Source of the DNA: Varanus komodoensis
Lineage: Eukaryota > Chordata > Lepidosauria > Squamata > Varanidae
DNA: 64,000 nt
Direction: 5' to 3'
NCBI RefSeq assembly: GCF_004798865.1
Contig: NW_025335268.1
Location: 79,696,468-79,760,467, forward strand
The notes below the pieces were generated by a model. That model ran no database searches, was not told the DNA's origin, and saw nothing but the letters and a program-made list of their open reading frames with translations. The translations under genes and the position numbers were made by a program. Each line of letters opens with the position of its first letter. The first letter of the stretch is position 1. Below, one piece after another: positions 43,097-53,499 of this stretch.

Positions 43097-45661
43097 ATGT
43101 TAGAGGATTTTTATTCATTGGACTGCATAAGTTGGATTCTGTTGGTGTACCGCGCACCCTTCTGCCCAACAGTCTCCCTGCCTGAGCTGACGGAGACTGT
43201 CTCGGACCTGGTGTTGAGGACCCCCAGGATGTTGGTCCTGGGGGACTTCAATCTCCATGCCGAGGCTAGTCTGACCGGGGCGGCTCAGGACTTCATGGCC
43301 TCCATGACGGCCATGGGGCTGTCTCAACATGTCACCGGCCCCACCCATGAACGGGGACACACTCTGGACTTGGTTTTCTCGACGGGGCAGGAAGAGGGTG
43401 GTCTGAGGGTGAGTAATTTATGCTTGACTCCCCTGTCATGGTCAGATCACTTCCTGGTGAGGTTTATGCTCGAGAGCGACTTCTCCCTCTGTAAGGGTGC
43501 GGACCCGATTATGTGGGTCCGCCCCCGGAGCCGGATGGATCCAGAAGGATTCCTGAAGGCCCTGGGGGAGTTTCCGGCTGACAAGACGGGTGCTCCTGTC
43601 GAGGCTCTGGTTGAACTGTGGAATGGGGAGATGACCAGGGCTGTAGACACGATCGCTCCTAAGCGTCCTCTCCCACCGGGCAGAGCCCGCTCTTCCCCTT
43701 GGTATACTCCTGAATTGAGGGCGATGAAGCAGGTTGGGAGACGACTAGAGCGTAGGTGGAGGAAATCACGAGATGAATCTGACCGAACACACTTAAGAGC
43801 CCACTATCGGGCCTATGCTGTGGCGGTGAGGGCGGCAAAAAAGAGTATCTTTTCCGCTTCCATTGCCTCCTCACAATGCCGTCCGGCGGAGCTCTTTCGA
43901 GTGGTGCAAGGCCTGGTTCATCCAGGTCCAAAGGAAGACCTGATTCCACCCTCAAAGCCCCGCTGTGACGACTTTGCCAGGCATTTCAGGGAGAAAATCG
44001 CTCAGATTCGTCACGAGCTGGACACCACTATTGATTCAGAGGTTTCAAAGGAGACACCAACGCTGCCGTCTGGTCCAGATTTATTGGATGAATTTCAGTT
44101 ACTGCGGCCCGATGATGTGGACAAGGTGCTTGGGCGAGTACGTCCAACCACTTGCCTTTTGGACCCTTGCCCGTCTTGGTTAATAAATGATTCCAAGCAC
44201 GGGATTGGAACCTGGATCTTGGAAGTGGTTAACGCTTCTCTGAGGGAGGGTCGGGTGCCTGCCCCTTTGAAGGAGGCGGTAGTCCGACCGGTCCTGAAGA
44301 AGGCGTCACTGGATCCAGAGATGGCCACTAATTATAGACCAGTGGCCAACATCCCATTTCTGGGCAAGGTGTTAGAACGAGTGGTGGCGGGACAACTCCA
44401 AGCACTCTTGGATGAAACTGATTATCTGGACCCATTGCAGTCCGGCTTCAGACCCGGGTACGGTACTGAATCTGCCTTGGTCGCCCTGTATGATGACCTG
44501 TGCAGGGAGAAGGACAGGGGGAGTGCGTCCCTGTTGGTTCTGCTGGACCTCTCAGCGGCTTTCGATACCATCAACCATGGTATCCTTCTGGATAGGCTTG
44601 CGGGATTGGGGGTTGGAGGCACTGCTTTGCAGTGGTTCCGCTCCTATCTCAATGGCCGGTTCCAGAAGGTGGTGCTGGGGGACTATGGCTCTGCGCCATG
44701 GCAGCTATGCCATGGAGTACCGCAGGGGTCCATTTTGTCCCCTTTGCTGTTCAACATATACATGAAACCGCTGGGAGAGGTCATCAGGAGGTGTGGGCTG
44801 CGGAACCATCAGTACACTGATGATACCCAGCTCTACCTCTCGTTTTCCACCAATCCAGGTGAGGCAGTGGCTGTGCTGAACCGGTGCCTGGCTGAGGTAA
44901 TGGGCTGGATGAGGGCCAATAAACTGAAGCTCAATCCAGACAAGACGGAGGTCCTGTTGGTTGGTGGATCGGGCTTCGGAGAGGGTGAATTGAACCTTGT
45001 CCTGAATGGGGTTGCACTCCCTCTTAGGGACAAGGTCCACAGCTTGGGAGTGCTCCTCGACCCAGAGCTTTCACTGGAAGCTCAGGTAACAGCAGTGGCG
45101 AGGAGCGCTTTCCTCCAGCTTCGGCTAATTCATCAGCTGCGCCCCTATCTGGAGAATGACTGCCTTGCGACAGTGACACATGCGTTGGTGACTTCCCGTT
45201 TGGACTTCTGTAACGCGCTCTACGTGGGGCTACCCTTGAAGACGGTCCGGATACTTCAATTGGTCCAAAATAGAGCTGCCAGGCTGCTGACGGGGACTGG
45301 ACGTTATGTTCACATGACTCCAGTTCTCTGTCAGCTTCACTGGCTTCCCATTGAAGTCCGGGCCCAATTCAAGGTGTTGGTTATGACCTATAAAGCCCTA
45401 AACGGCTTGGGTCCTGGTTACCTGAAGGAGCGCTTACATCCTTATATGCCCAGCCGCCCCCTGAGATCGGCGGGAGAGGCCCTTCTCCGGGAGCCCTCCA
45501 TGGAAGAAGTTAGGAGGGTGGTTACTCGGAGGAGGGCTTTCTCAGCGGTGGCGCCTAAGTTATGGAATGCGCTCCCCAGAGAGGTCCGCCTGGCGCCGTC
45601 GTTATTTGTTTTTCGGCGCCAGGCGAAGACCTTTTTATTTAAGCAGTATTTTAAATGTTAA
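43097..45661 (+). CDS. L2 LINE ORF2 fragment: partial endonuclease plus reverse transcriptase, uninterrupted
   Basis: An 854-codon open frame; the first ten or so codons are flank. Endonuclease motifs are LVLGDFNLH (about residue 52), GHTLDLVFS and SDHFLVRF. RT motifs begin at NYRPVANIPF (about 411), with LLDLSAAFDTINH, GVPQGSILSPLLFNIYM and a catalytic motif read as YTDD at 573-576. The copy at 24 kb has the usual YADD there. The two aspartates that bind metal are kept, so the change may only reduce activity, or it may be a simple post-insertion change. No stop or frameshift interrupts the frame, showing recent insertion. The N-terminal endonuclease half and ORF1 are missing, so it cannot start a new cycle alone. 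It is not a host gene. Confidence 0.92.
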   Translation: MLEDFYSLDCISWILLVYRAPFCPTVSLPELTETVSDLVLRTPRMLVLGDFNLHAEASLTGAAQDFMASMTAMGLSQHVTGPTHERGHTLDLVFSTGQEEGGLRVSNLCLTPLSWSDHFLVRFMLESDFSLCKGADPIMWVRPRSRMDPEGFLKALGEFPADKTGAPVEALVELWNGEMTRAVDTIAPKRPLPPGRARSSPWYTPELRAMKQVGRRLERRWRKSRDESDRTHLRAHYRAYAVAVRAAKKSIFSASIASSQCRPAELFRVVQGLVHPGPKEDLIPPSKPRCDDFARHFREKIAQIRHELDTTIDSEVSKETPTLPSGPDLLDEFQLLRPDDVDKVLGRVRPTTCLLDPCPSWLINDSKHGIGTWILEVVNASLREGRVPAPLKEAVVRPVLKKASLDPEMATNYRPVANIPFLGKVLERVVAGQLQALLDETDYLDPLQSGFRPGYGTESALVALYDDLCREKDRGSASLLVLLDLSAAFDTINHGILLDRLAGLGVGGTALQWFRSYLNGRFQKVVLGDYGSAPWQLCHGVPQGSILSPLLFNIYMKPLGEVIRRCGLRNHQYTDDTQLYLSFSTNPGEAVAVLNRCLAEVMGWMRANKLKLNPDKTEVLLVGGSGFGEGELNLVLNGVALPLRDKVHSLGVLLDPELSLEAQVTAVARSAFLQLRLIHQLRPYLENDCLATVTHALVTSRLDFCNALYVGLPLKTVRILQLVQNRAARLLTGTGRYVHMTPVLCQLHWLPIEVRAQFKVLVMTYKALNGLGPGYLKERLHPYMPSRPLRSAGEALLREPSMEEVRRVVTRRRAFSAVAPKLWNALPREVRLAPSLFVFRRQAKTFLFKQYFKC

Positions 45662-45840
45662 TATTATTGAATTTTATTTGGCCAGGGCGGCCTGTTTTAT
45701 AGTGTATGTTTTATATTATATATTTGTATTTTATTGTATATATTTTAAAATGTTATTTTAATTTTTTGTTGTAAGCCGCCCCGAGGCTTCGGCGAATGGG
45801 GCGGCATAAAAATGTTTTAATAAATAAATAAATAAATAAA
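43126..45840 (+). mobile_element. L2-type LINE, longest copy, 5'-truncated
   Basis: It contains the C-terminal half of the endonuclease, the whole RT region and the 3' UTR, ending GTAAGCCGCCCCGAGGCTTC and an (AATA)n tail. The 3' end is nearly the same as in the copy at 4045-4614, so both come from one recent subfamily. The left end joins BovB-like DNA. Confidence 0.92.
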
Positions 45841-46440
45841 CTTGATGCATATACCAACAGCAAAAAAACAAAAAACAAAAAACAGATTATGCTAATGATA
45901 AATGAGCATGATTTGAGAATCTATGACACCATCAGACTGAGAATACTACATGCTCAATAAGAATGTATTATCAATAACACTTGATATAGATTTGTCACTA
46001 TAGGAACCCTATAATAGAAACATAGAAACAGAGTGAGTCAGAAGGGACCTCCCAGGGGCATCTAGTCTGACCCCCAGCTCCAGCTGGCTCCACTCATGAC
46101 ATGTCTTTCATGTGCATGTACAAGTGTACAAGTATGGACTGCACATGCCATTAACTTTTGACTGCATCTAAAGAAGGTGAACTGTTGGAATGAACAAGAC
46201 AAGGCCATAGGATTTCTTATAACTTGCCTTCTCTTTCCTTTCTCCCCTAAAAACCAGAACACTTCCTCTACAATTCCTCCAAGCCTGCATTTGAAACACA
46301 GGAAGAACTAGTGTGGTTCTTTCCACAGTGGATGCTGCAAGTACAAGAATTCAGAGTTCCTCTCTCAATCTCATAGCAGAGTCTACAGTCTCAGAAGACG
46401 GACTCCAAAATTGCTGTGGTCCAGGAAACATCCTACTAGA
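45841..46440. other. No gene seen; short CR1-like remnant
   Basis: After the L2 tail there is an A-rich CAAAAAA stretch, then at about 46014-46082 a reverse-oriented CR1-type 3' end (AACATAGAAACAGAG, then AGAAGGGACCTCCCAGGG and CATCTAGTCTGACCCCC). The rest is unassigned. Confidence 0.5.
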
Positions 46441-46779
46441 GCCAGAAGACTACTGAAGCCAGGATATACTTATTCAGATGGACAATGTTCAGAACACAGT
46501 TGTCTCATACACTACCTTCATCCTCAGGAGACAGTTTACAACAATATTCTACTGTGGACTAAGGGGCTATAGTATATGGCAAATGCAGAATTGTGCTATG
46601 ATGGAGGAGAGGAGAGAAACACTTGTAGGGTACCAAGAAAAATCACTAATGAAGCCCAGGTAGGGGTGAAGTTCAGCCACCACCCAAACTTGTTGGGGGA
46701 CACTGCATGCCACCGAGGATGCTGAACTTCAAGTGACAATGATGAGGCCATGAAACACCTCCTCCCACAAGATTTGAAC

Positions 46780-46955
46780 CTGATCCTTTAGTAGTGGAAC
46801 ACATGGTATGCAAGCAGAAGTTCTCAAGTTCAGTCTTTGGCTTCTCAGTTGAGACGGCTCTTGCCCAGTCCCCCAGAGAAATGCTTCCCACCACCATAGC
46901 CAACACTAAGCACGTTCAACCAAAGTTCTAATTCAGTATAAGGCAGTTTACCAAC
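46780..46955 (+). repeat. tRNA-Ala-derived SINE remnant (copy 1)
   Basis: The head reads TAGTAGTGGAACACATGGTATGCAAGCAGAAG then TTCTCAAGTTCAGTC, preserving a worn A box, a TGC anticodon region and a B box of tRNA-Ala type. ATTCAGTATAAGGCAG near the end is the typical tail phrase. It lies inside the duplicated segment, so it was present before duplication. Confidence 0.65.
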
Positions 46956-47287
46956 ACCAGAGGAACTATTGGGAAAAGAGTACCTGCCAGGAAGTCAGCA
47001 GCTGCCAGGCTTCAGGGCGGGATGGTCATGCACAAAAGGAGATGCAGAGTGAGTTGGAGGATTAGCGGCTAAGCTTCATGCATTTCAGTTCAGGTGCCCT
47101 GTGGATGAGTGAAAGCTGCAACAATTTCTCAGGGCATTTGTGAAAGAACTGATTGGAAGAAGGCAATTAATTGAAGTGTCCTAAATTATGTATGCATGAA
47201 TCATCCATTTGTACACACAATTACACATAAATTACACATTCATATGAAGTTCCACATTCAGTCCCTGTGACCTTTTGCTTGGGTCCC

Positions 47288-47535
47288 TGTGACCTTTTGG
47301 ATGGGTCCTACTGCTGCCTAGAAGACAATCCTCCACTGCTATCTAGGGACAGCTGCCCTGCCTGTTTTGCCCCACAGCACATGGGAGAATGTGGGTGTTG
47401 GGCAGCATTTGTGAATCAAACCCTTATGGATCTATTTGGGGACATCAGGCATCAATGGACCAATCAGGAGAAAATGCACAATTTCAGCTGAACCACTCCC
47501 CTCCTGCAATCAACCAGAGCTGTGTTTCCTGGTAT
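47288..47535. other. Highly conserved block (copy 1) with CCAAT- and TATA-like boxes
   Basis: From GGATGGGTCCTACTGCTGCC to CCTGGTATAAAGC, this differs from 55984-56224 at only a handful of bases, while the DNA around it is clearly more diverged. Plus-strand GACCAATCAGG (about 47457) stands about 75 bases before GGTATAAAG (about 47530), the spacing of a polymerase II promoter. An open plus-strand frame with cysteine-rich sequence (SCPACFAPQHMGECGCW) crosses both copies. Role unknown: regulatory element, small exon, or the promoter part of an old mobile element. Confidence 0.6.
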
Positions 47536-48040
47536 AAAGCTTCAACTAAAAAAAATTTCAACCTGTTCAGGCTTTTGACAAAGCAGTTCTTTGGAAAACT
47601 GGGCTCCCCAGTACAGCAGTAAATTCCACAGTGCTCAAAAGCAGGAGCTTCCTTCTAGGTATCGGAAAGGACTATAGCACCAAAACCAACACAGAAGATT
47701 CTAAAGCCATTGTGACTGTGTGACTACAGATGTTGTCTGCTATAGGCTACTTCATCATTCTGTAACTGGGGATTCTTAAAATATTTGCACAGATAATGAT
47801 CTGGCTTTCTTTTTGCTGTGTTACTTGGGGGAAATCTTTCTATACTTGTTTTACTGCAAATAGTGAGAATTATGTTTAAAATTAACATTGGTGCAGACAG
47901 AACCCTACCCTGGCAAACTGTACCAAAAGAACAGAGGGTATGATGGATATGGGAGACAGTGAGGATTAAGGAAGGCCTTATCTCTGCTCCTGCTCACTTA
48001 ACTAAGGACCTTACTTTTGGGTGTTTTCGTAATTCATGGA

Positions 48041-48160
48041 GGAGCAACTGTGGTGCGGTAGAGTACTGGACTAGGACTTGGGAGATCCAAGTTCTAGTAC
48101 CCATTTGGCCATGAAGCTCACTGGCGACTTTGGGCCAGTCACTGACTTGTAGACAGACGA
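48041..48160 (+). repeat. tRNA-derived SINE, truncated
   Basis: GGTGCGGTAGAGTACTGGAC is a worn A-box head, AAGTTCTAGTACCC the B box, and TGGCCATGAAGCTCACTGG the body, as in the copy at 53.5 kb. The 3' half is missing or unrecognisable. Confidence 0.7.
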
Positions 48161-48249
48161 ACTTCCATTTGCAGTGTTAAAACCCCTCATTCTGCGAGAG
48201 TACAAATTCAGAACTAGATGGACAAATAGCCTGACTTGGAACCAGGCAA

Positions 48250-49290
48250 CATTTCCACATTGATATCTTTGTCCAAAATTAGACACCTTGTTTAATTAGA
48301 ACTGATGTTCAGCCCTTCATAATTTAATAGTTTAACATGTTTGGGATTGCTTATGTTCAACGTGTTGGAATAGCAGTCTGTCTTGCACACAGCGCAAGCC
48401 TATTCAGAAGTAATTGTCACCCATTGTATTCAATGGAAGATACATAGAACTTCAACTGAAGAGTTGACATCACAATTGGAAGGTGTAAGATATCATTTTA
48501 TACCAGCTGGAAGGACTAGAATGAGAAAGTGGGACAGGACATCCCACTTTCATAAGAGCAGTTGATCCAGCTTAAAACTGGATCCTATAAGGTTTAAGAG
48601 GTAAGCAGTGGATAGTCAGGACACAGACCAGGAAGCAAGTGCAGGCTTGCCCCAGGTATAGAGGATGAGAGGCAGAAGACATGTGCATAACAGTCCAAGG
48701 TCAGAAAATGACCAGGGAGCAGGGTTCAGCCAGAAACAGAGTCCGAGGCTGATCCAAGGATCAAAGACAAGCACATCCAGGAGCAAAGCAACCCGGAAGA
48801 TTCTGAAGCCATTGTGACTGGGGTGCAGGCACCTGGCAGGGCAGGGCAGGGCAGGCTGAGGCTCAGAGCAAAAGTGAAGACAGAGACAGGCTGGACCTGG
48901 CAGGCAGGCACAAGGACTCAGAGCAGGGGTCTAGCTGAAAGCAGTGATGGAAGTCAGTGTGCAGGTAGCCACCAGAACAACTCATGTCGCTGTGGGGAGA
49001 AGAGTAGTGCAGGGAAGCCTTTTTTTGGAGCTCTCCAGAGCGTCAAGCCGCATGGCATGATTTCCACAGACCTCTTCCTTGCAAGCACCTTCAGGTGTGT
49101 TCCTGGTTCTGCAGGGTGAATCAGGCTCCGATCTGACAGATGCAACCTCTGGTTCCAAAGCTGAATCACTAGTGCTGTGGTAGATAGGCGTATGCTGCTG
49201 TGATACTGCTGGGCAATCCTTATAGCTAATAGCAGGTTTTCTGTGTGTGCACACAGGCATGTAGGGATGTGTGAAAATCAAACTGTTTCA
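48250..49290. other. No gene seen; purine-rich unclassified stretch
   Basis: About 48590-49130 is purine-rich on the plus strand with repeated CAAGG/CAGAG-type phrases and a (GGGCA)n run at about 48838-48858. It looks like repeat-derived DNA, but I cannot assign a family. The GAAGATTCTGAAGCCATTGTG phrase of the duplicated segment recurs here at 48796, so some shuffling has occurred. Confidence 0.35.
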
Positions 49291-49813
49291 GTTATAGTTA
49301 GGAAAGTGTCATAGCACAATTCACAATGTGCACTTATTAATGTTAGCATTTAAGTTTCCAGATGTAGCGGTAATGGCCTGGTCAGAATTGGGATGGGTGA
49401 CTTGACTGCTTGATTCTATGATTATTTTTGTAAACTGTCCAGAGAGCTTTGGCTATGCACAGGATAAAAATGTAGCAGCAGCAGCAGCAATTCTGAGGGC
49501 ATGTTTCGTTGGGTGTTTTCCAACTTGCAAATGAATAAACTAGCAAACATTACATGAGAAGTAGGTTACATGTGACTGAAATCTAATGTATTTACATTTG
49601 TAGCCCACTCTAAAGGACATTTGATATTTACATCAGAATATATGAAGAACAGGCCCTGAGCATGAGAGTAATTAAAGGAAATCAGGCTATGTGCTGATTA
49701 TTTTGTCATGTCATACTTGATAACCAATGTATTGAACATTTTAAAATATTATCATTTTCCTCACTTGTTGACATAGATGATTGTACATATACATCCAAGA
49801 GTGTAACCCAACA

Positions 49814-50451
49814 CAGTGATACCTTGGCTCATGAACTTAATCCATTCCAGAACTCTGGTTGTGACCCAAATTGGTCATGAGCCAAGTTAAATTTCCCCAT
49901 AAGGTTCAATGTAAATGAGGTTAATCTATTCTGTAACTATTTTTTTAAATCAGAAAAATGTGAAGCAAAGTGACAAAGAACAACAATGATCGTGGCCATC
50001 TCTCCCCCCACCAGCCCAAGTATGAAGCACGGCCATCTCCCCACACTCCCCAGCACAACCATGATTGCTCCCATCATTCCCTGCACATGCCTGTTATCCC
50101 AGCATGCTAGGGAGGGGGAGACAGCACGATCCTGGGCACACAGGGGGAGGGAGAGACAGGCGCGAACAGGGTGGGCTGGGAGGAAGAGTCGGGCACGAAT
50201 GTGGGTACACAGCAGGGGAGACGGGAGCGATCATGCTGGGGAGGGGAGATGGCCAAGATCGTGGTTGCGCTCCTGCAGGAAAGACGGGCGCAATCACGGC
50301 CATCTTCCCATGCAGGAGGGTGGGGAGATGGCCACGATCATGGTCACCACCCAATGGGGAGTTCACGACCTGAGTCAAATTTTTTATGAAATTTTTGTTC
50401 GCAACTCGATTTGGTCGTGAACCAAAGCGTTCGTGAGCCGAGGTACCACTG
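49814..50451. mobile_element. Non-autonomous Tigger relative (638 bp)
   Basis: It starts CAGTGATACCTTGG and ends GAGGTACCACTG before TA; the left flank reads CA where TA is expected. It has Tigger arms, no transposase, and a GC-rich core of GGGAGATGG/GATCGTGG/GCGCAATCACGG phrases repeated in varied order. Confidence 0.88.
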
Positions 50452-50647
50452 TACAATGCAAACTGAATAAATTGATAACTGCATGCTAGTTTATAACAAT
50501 TTTTAATTTTCTGTGGTTAGCATACACAGGAAAAATACATTACTAATTATCGCAGAGAAACTAATCCTCGTAACTGGAAGAATTGTAATAAAAGCTCTGT
50601 TATTAAAACGCAGGCTATCTTACTTTCTGGGTAAGTGAAACATTGTT

Positions 50648-50653
50648 TTTATT
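50648..50653 (-). terminator. Polyadenylation signal of claudin B (AATAAA)
   Basis: AATAAA on the minus strand lies about 45 bases after the claudin B stop codon, so a very short 3' UTR is possible. Other signals further on cannot be excluded. Confidence 0.4.
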
Positions 50654-50697
50654 GAATAGATAGTCTTCCTCAGAAATATCTTTGAAGACAGATCTTT

Positions 50698-51339
50698 CTA
50701 AATGGTCACAGCAGTCATTGGTCTCATGAGGCATGTCTGAGTGATAATGCAAACCCCACTTACGAACAATAGAAAACTTGACATGTAACCTAAAAAAATA
50801 GCAGCTCCACTGTTTTGTGTAGTAGGCCTTGGGGGTAGCTGGAAAGCATCAGGAAAGCGAATGGTTCCATTTACTGCCACTGAATACGCATTCCAGGTAA
50901 TGGGAATAAGGACGCAGGTGCTAGCAATCATGTAAAATAATCCTCCAGTTAGAAACATCAACCGTGCCTGGATTTGGGTGAGTTTTTGACAAAAGATGTT
51001 CCATGGAATGAGGAATGATAAAACTAGCCCCAGAGATGCAAGAAGCACGGCAACAAACATCAGGATCTGGCCGAGCTTCATTTCCACTGGGAAGAATTTT
51101 TCATAAAAATTAAACTCGTGACAACACAGTACACTATACTCACTAGAATTTTTTAAATTAGGAGGAAAGCAGATCTTCCATATTCCCACCCGGGTAATAC
51201 CAGCCCTGTACACGCTGGTTTTTCCAATATACCACAGCCTCCAGTCTGTGTGCATCATTGTGAGCATTGTGAGAAGACAGCCTGCACAGCCTGTTGAAAA
51301 TCCAGCTATTTGCAAAGAATACGCCGTCTCAGCTGTCAT
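50698..51339 (-). CDS. CLDN34: Claudin-34-like protein, copy B
   Basis: 213 residues with the same layout as copy A: W33 and W36, GIWKICFPP at 52-60, C57, C72/C73, and four membrane segments at the same positions. About 70% identical to copy A by eye, with most change in the first loop, the segment after the second helix and the tail. An NSS glycosylation sequon at 64-66 lies in the first extracellular loop between the signature cysteines; copy A has GSN there. The start at 51339 (MTAETAY) follows a splice acceptor (TTTTTCAG at 51381) by 41 bases. The C terminus is AVTI. Being intact in both copies implies that both are, or recently were, functional. The likely role is a junction or membrane protein of claudin type; tissue is unknown. 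One-to-one orthology to mammalian CLDN34 is not shown. Confidence 0.83.
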   Translation of the reverse strand: MTAETAYSLQIAGFSTGCAGCLLTMLTMMHTDWRLWYIGKTSVYRAGITRVGIWKICFPPNLKNSSEYSVLCCHEFNFYEKFFPVEMKLGQILMFVAVLLASLGLVLSFLIPWNIFCQKLTQIQARLMFLTGGLFYMIASTCVLIPITWNAYSVAVNGTIRFPDAFQLPPRPTTQNSGAAIFLGYMSSFLLFVSGVCIITQTCLMRPMTAVTI

Positions 51340-51815
51340 TAGTGGAAATGGTTCGAGAAACTGTATCCAAAAAACGAATACTGAAAAACATTTAAGAATT
51401 GTTTTAATTATTTCCTGTGTTTAGTTTCAGTTTTCACCTTCTAATCAACTTCATTGCCAGAATTTTGTTTATTAATTTCTAACAGTGCATTAATTTATTA
51501 ATTAGCATTTCTTAGCATTAATTGATCAGTGCGCAATGCTTTCAATTTCTACCTTTCTGCTATGGAAGTGACATTTTGTTTTTACAGTTGTTTTGATCAC
51601 TGCTTTATGTTTTTGTTTTACTTCATTGTTCATCTGTTTTGTGGAGCTGTTATGGATTGTACAAGCCTAATTTATTTATCCTGACACAGCTGGCTGAGTT
51701 GGGAAATTACTTTCCTTATAGACCCACTCTCTGCACTGACTAGATTTCCGGCAGAAGTCTTTTTCAGCTCTACGTGAAGAATCTGGGGGCTGAAGCTAGA
51801 ACCTTCTGCTTGCAA

Positions 51816-53490
51816 AGCAGTCACTTTCAGTGGGAGGGTGTCCTTTCCCTCTTCTCCTTCCCCGCTTGGTCCTCCTGCATTACCCCAGCAGGAGCATGAA
51901 CCAGAGGCTGAAAGTTGATACCTTGGACCGTGGTCATCTGCTTCCCTGCCCAGCACTCCTGCTGACACTAGTGGAGCAGGAATGCTCATAACGTGACCCT
52001 CTGCTCACAACACCACTGAGTAGGGTGGAGGCTGCCCCATCCCCTTTCTGCTGCTCAGCTGCAGTGGGGAAGAGCAGGGGTGTGTTTGGGCTGGGTGTCC
52101 CTGTGAGGAGGTTTAGACAAATACCCCATCCTGGTCCACAGTTCCTGCATGCTCAGATGGATTTGCACCTTCCAGTGCCACACCACCCAGAGATGGGAAG
52201 CTTAGCTGGTGTCTACCACATGCCTTTTCTCAAGTCTCTCAAGAAAGACAAGCAGATTTGCTCCTTCCTTCCTGCCTACCACAACCACTGCAGGATCCAA
52301 CCACTTGGCCTCATTCCCTCATGAAGAGGAGAGACTGAGTGGCTTGTCCTTCTGCCACATGCTGCCTCCACTTGTTGCAAGTGGGACCTGGGGAGAGCAC
52401 ATGCTTCAGAACCCAGGAACTTCACCTGAGTTCCTTCTAATGCCAGAGGGAAAACAAGATCGCTTGTGAGCAGCCCTGTTCTCCCTCTGGCATTGGCAGA
52501 AGCCTGGGGGAAATGGATGGCAGTTGCTCTTTGCTGGCTGTCTTCAGCAGAAGGCACTTGGCCTTCAATGCACTGAGAGGCAATGCATTCTTGCGGCTCT
52601 AGCCAAGAATCACTCTTACTTGTAACTTTCGGCTTGACTGTGGCTTAGTGTGTTCACTGGGTTTGGATGACATGTTAAGCCATTGTAGTTTAGTTAAGCC
52701 ATACAACAAGTGGTGGGTAACTGGAGTGGTTTCTAAGCTATCCTAGATAGGTTTATAAACCACTTGAGGAAAGAACTGGGTTTGGATTATTATTTGGATT
52801 ATTATGGAACTTTCAGACTTCTGGCAGCAAGTCAAGCTATTGCACTAGCTTTCTCTTGAAAGACAGAAACCCTTCTCCTATCTTCCGACTTCCAGCGAGT
52901 GTGTCTGTGCATGCACATTTCTGCATGCATGTGTATGTTCGCATGCACACACGTGGTGTCTACTGGCACCAGCTGATGTGGCCATCAGCGCCAAATGTAA
53001 TGTGCCCTGATCCAGATATTGGCCCAGGCAATATCTTGCTTGCTCCATGAACGCTTCAGAAGCAGTCCTGCAGTAAATGACAGTTTTACCACAGACTTAC
53101 TGTACATGGTATCGATGTGTGTATTGAAATAGCAGTCAGCTGGCTGAAACAGAAAGTTGCTTCTCTTAGAACATTCCCATGAGGCTGGTGTTTCCTCACA
53201 TACAAGAAATGTCAGATGATGGTTCCTGGCATCATCTATTCCATGCCTAACACTTGTTGTTCTAGCTGAGATCCTGAGCTGTAACCACATTATTGGTGCT
53301 AAAGAAACAGCCAATAATTTTAGACCCTGACAAAAGGAATGTGAAGAAACACCAGTGTCAGAAGTGCTAATAGGCATATTTTTAATTCTGCAAACGTTTG
53401 GGTTTCCCTAAGCCTACTAAGGTGTCCCTCTTGTGCTTGGATACTGCTGGCTTGGATACACACGGATTCACTCTTAGAGGATGAGGTTGC
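51816..53490. other. No gene seen; GC-richer stretch upstream of claudin B
   Basis: About 51820-52560 is GC-richer than average with overlapping frames on both strands and no recognised domain; it may be a worn DNA element. About 52620-52800 contains facing CTTAG/TTAAGCC and AACTACAATG-like phrases, as in small hAT-like elements. No promoter could be assigned. Confidence 0.35.
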
Positions 53491-53499
53491 TGTTCGAAG

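Larger units (their letters stand above)
46440..48030 (+). repeat. Segmental duplicate, partner of 54.6-57.3 kb
   Basis: Ordered shared blocks with 54600-57270 include TTCTACTGTG followed by CAGAATTGTGCTA, AGGAAGTCAGCAG then GGATGGTCATGCAC, GTTCCACATTCAGTCCCTG, the near-identical 240-bp block, AGAAGATTCTAAAGCCATTG followed by ATTCTGTAACTGGGG, and GAGGGTATGATGGATATGGG. Similarity is uneven, roughly 75-80% in places and well over 90% in others by eye. This lies 3' of claudin B, as the partner lies 3' of claudin C. Confidence 0.85.
49294..51815. repeat. Segmental duplicate B (claudin plus flanks), partner of 38.9-41.2 kb
   Basis: It carries the same ordered blocks as duplicate A around claudin B. 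Later insertions here are a LINE/SINE tail at about 49380-49490 (TTTTGTAAACTGTCCAGAGAGC then GATAAAAATGTAGCAGCAGCAG) and a Tigger relative at 49814-50451. These are absent at the matching place in A, so both insertions followed the duplication or were lost from A. Confidence 0.75.

Noticed and set aside
46780-46860. Possible functional tRNA-Ala gene
   Set aside because: The cloverleaf is broken, the B box is mutated, and a SINE body follows.
47290-47495. Cysteine-rich frame in the conserved block as a transposase fragment (CPAC-type motif)
   Set aside because: Only a short motif-level resemblance to some DNA-transposon proteins; not enough to name a family.
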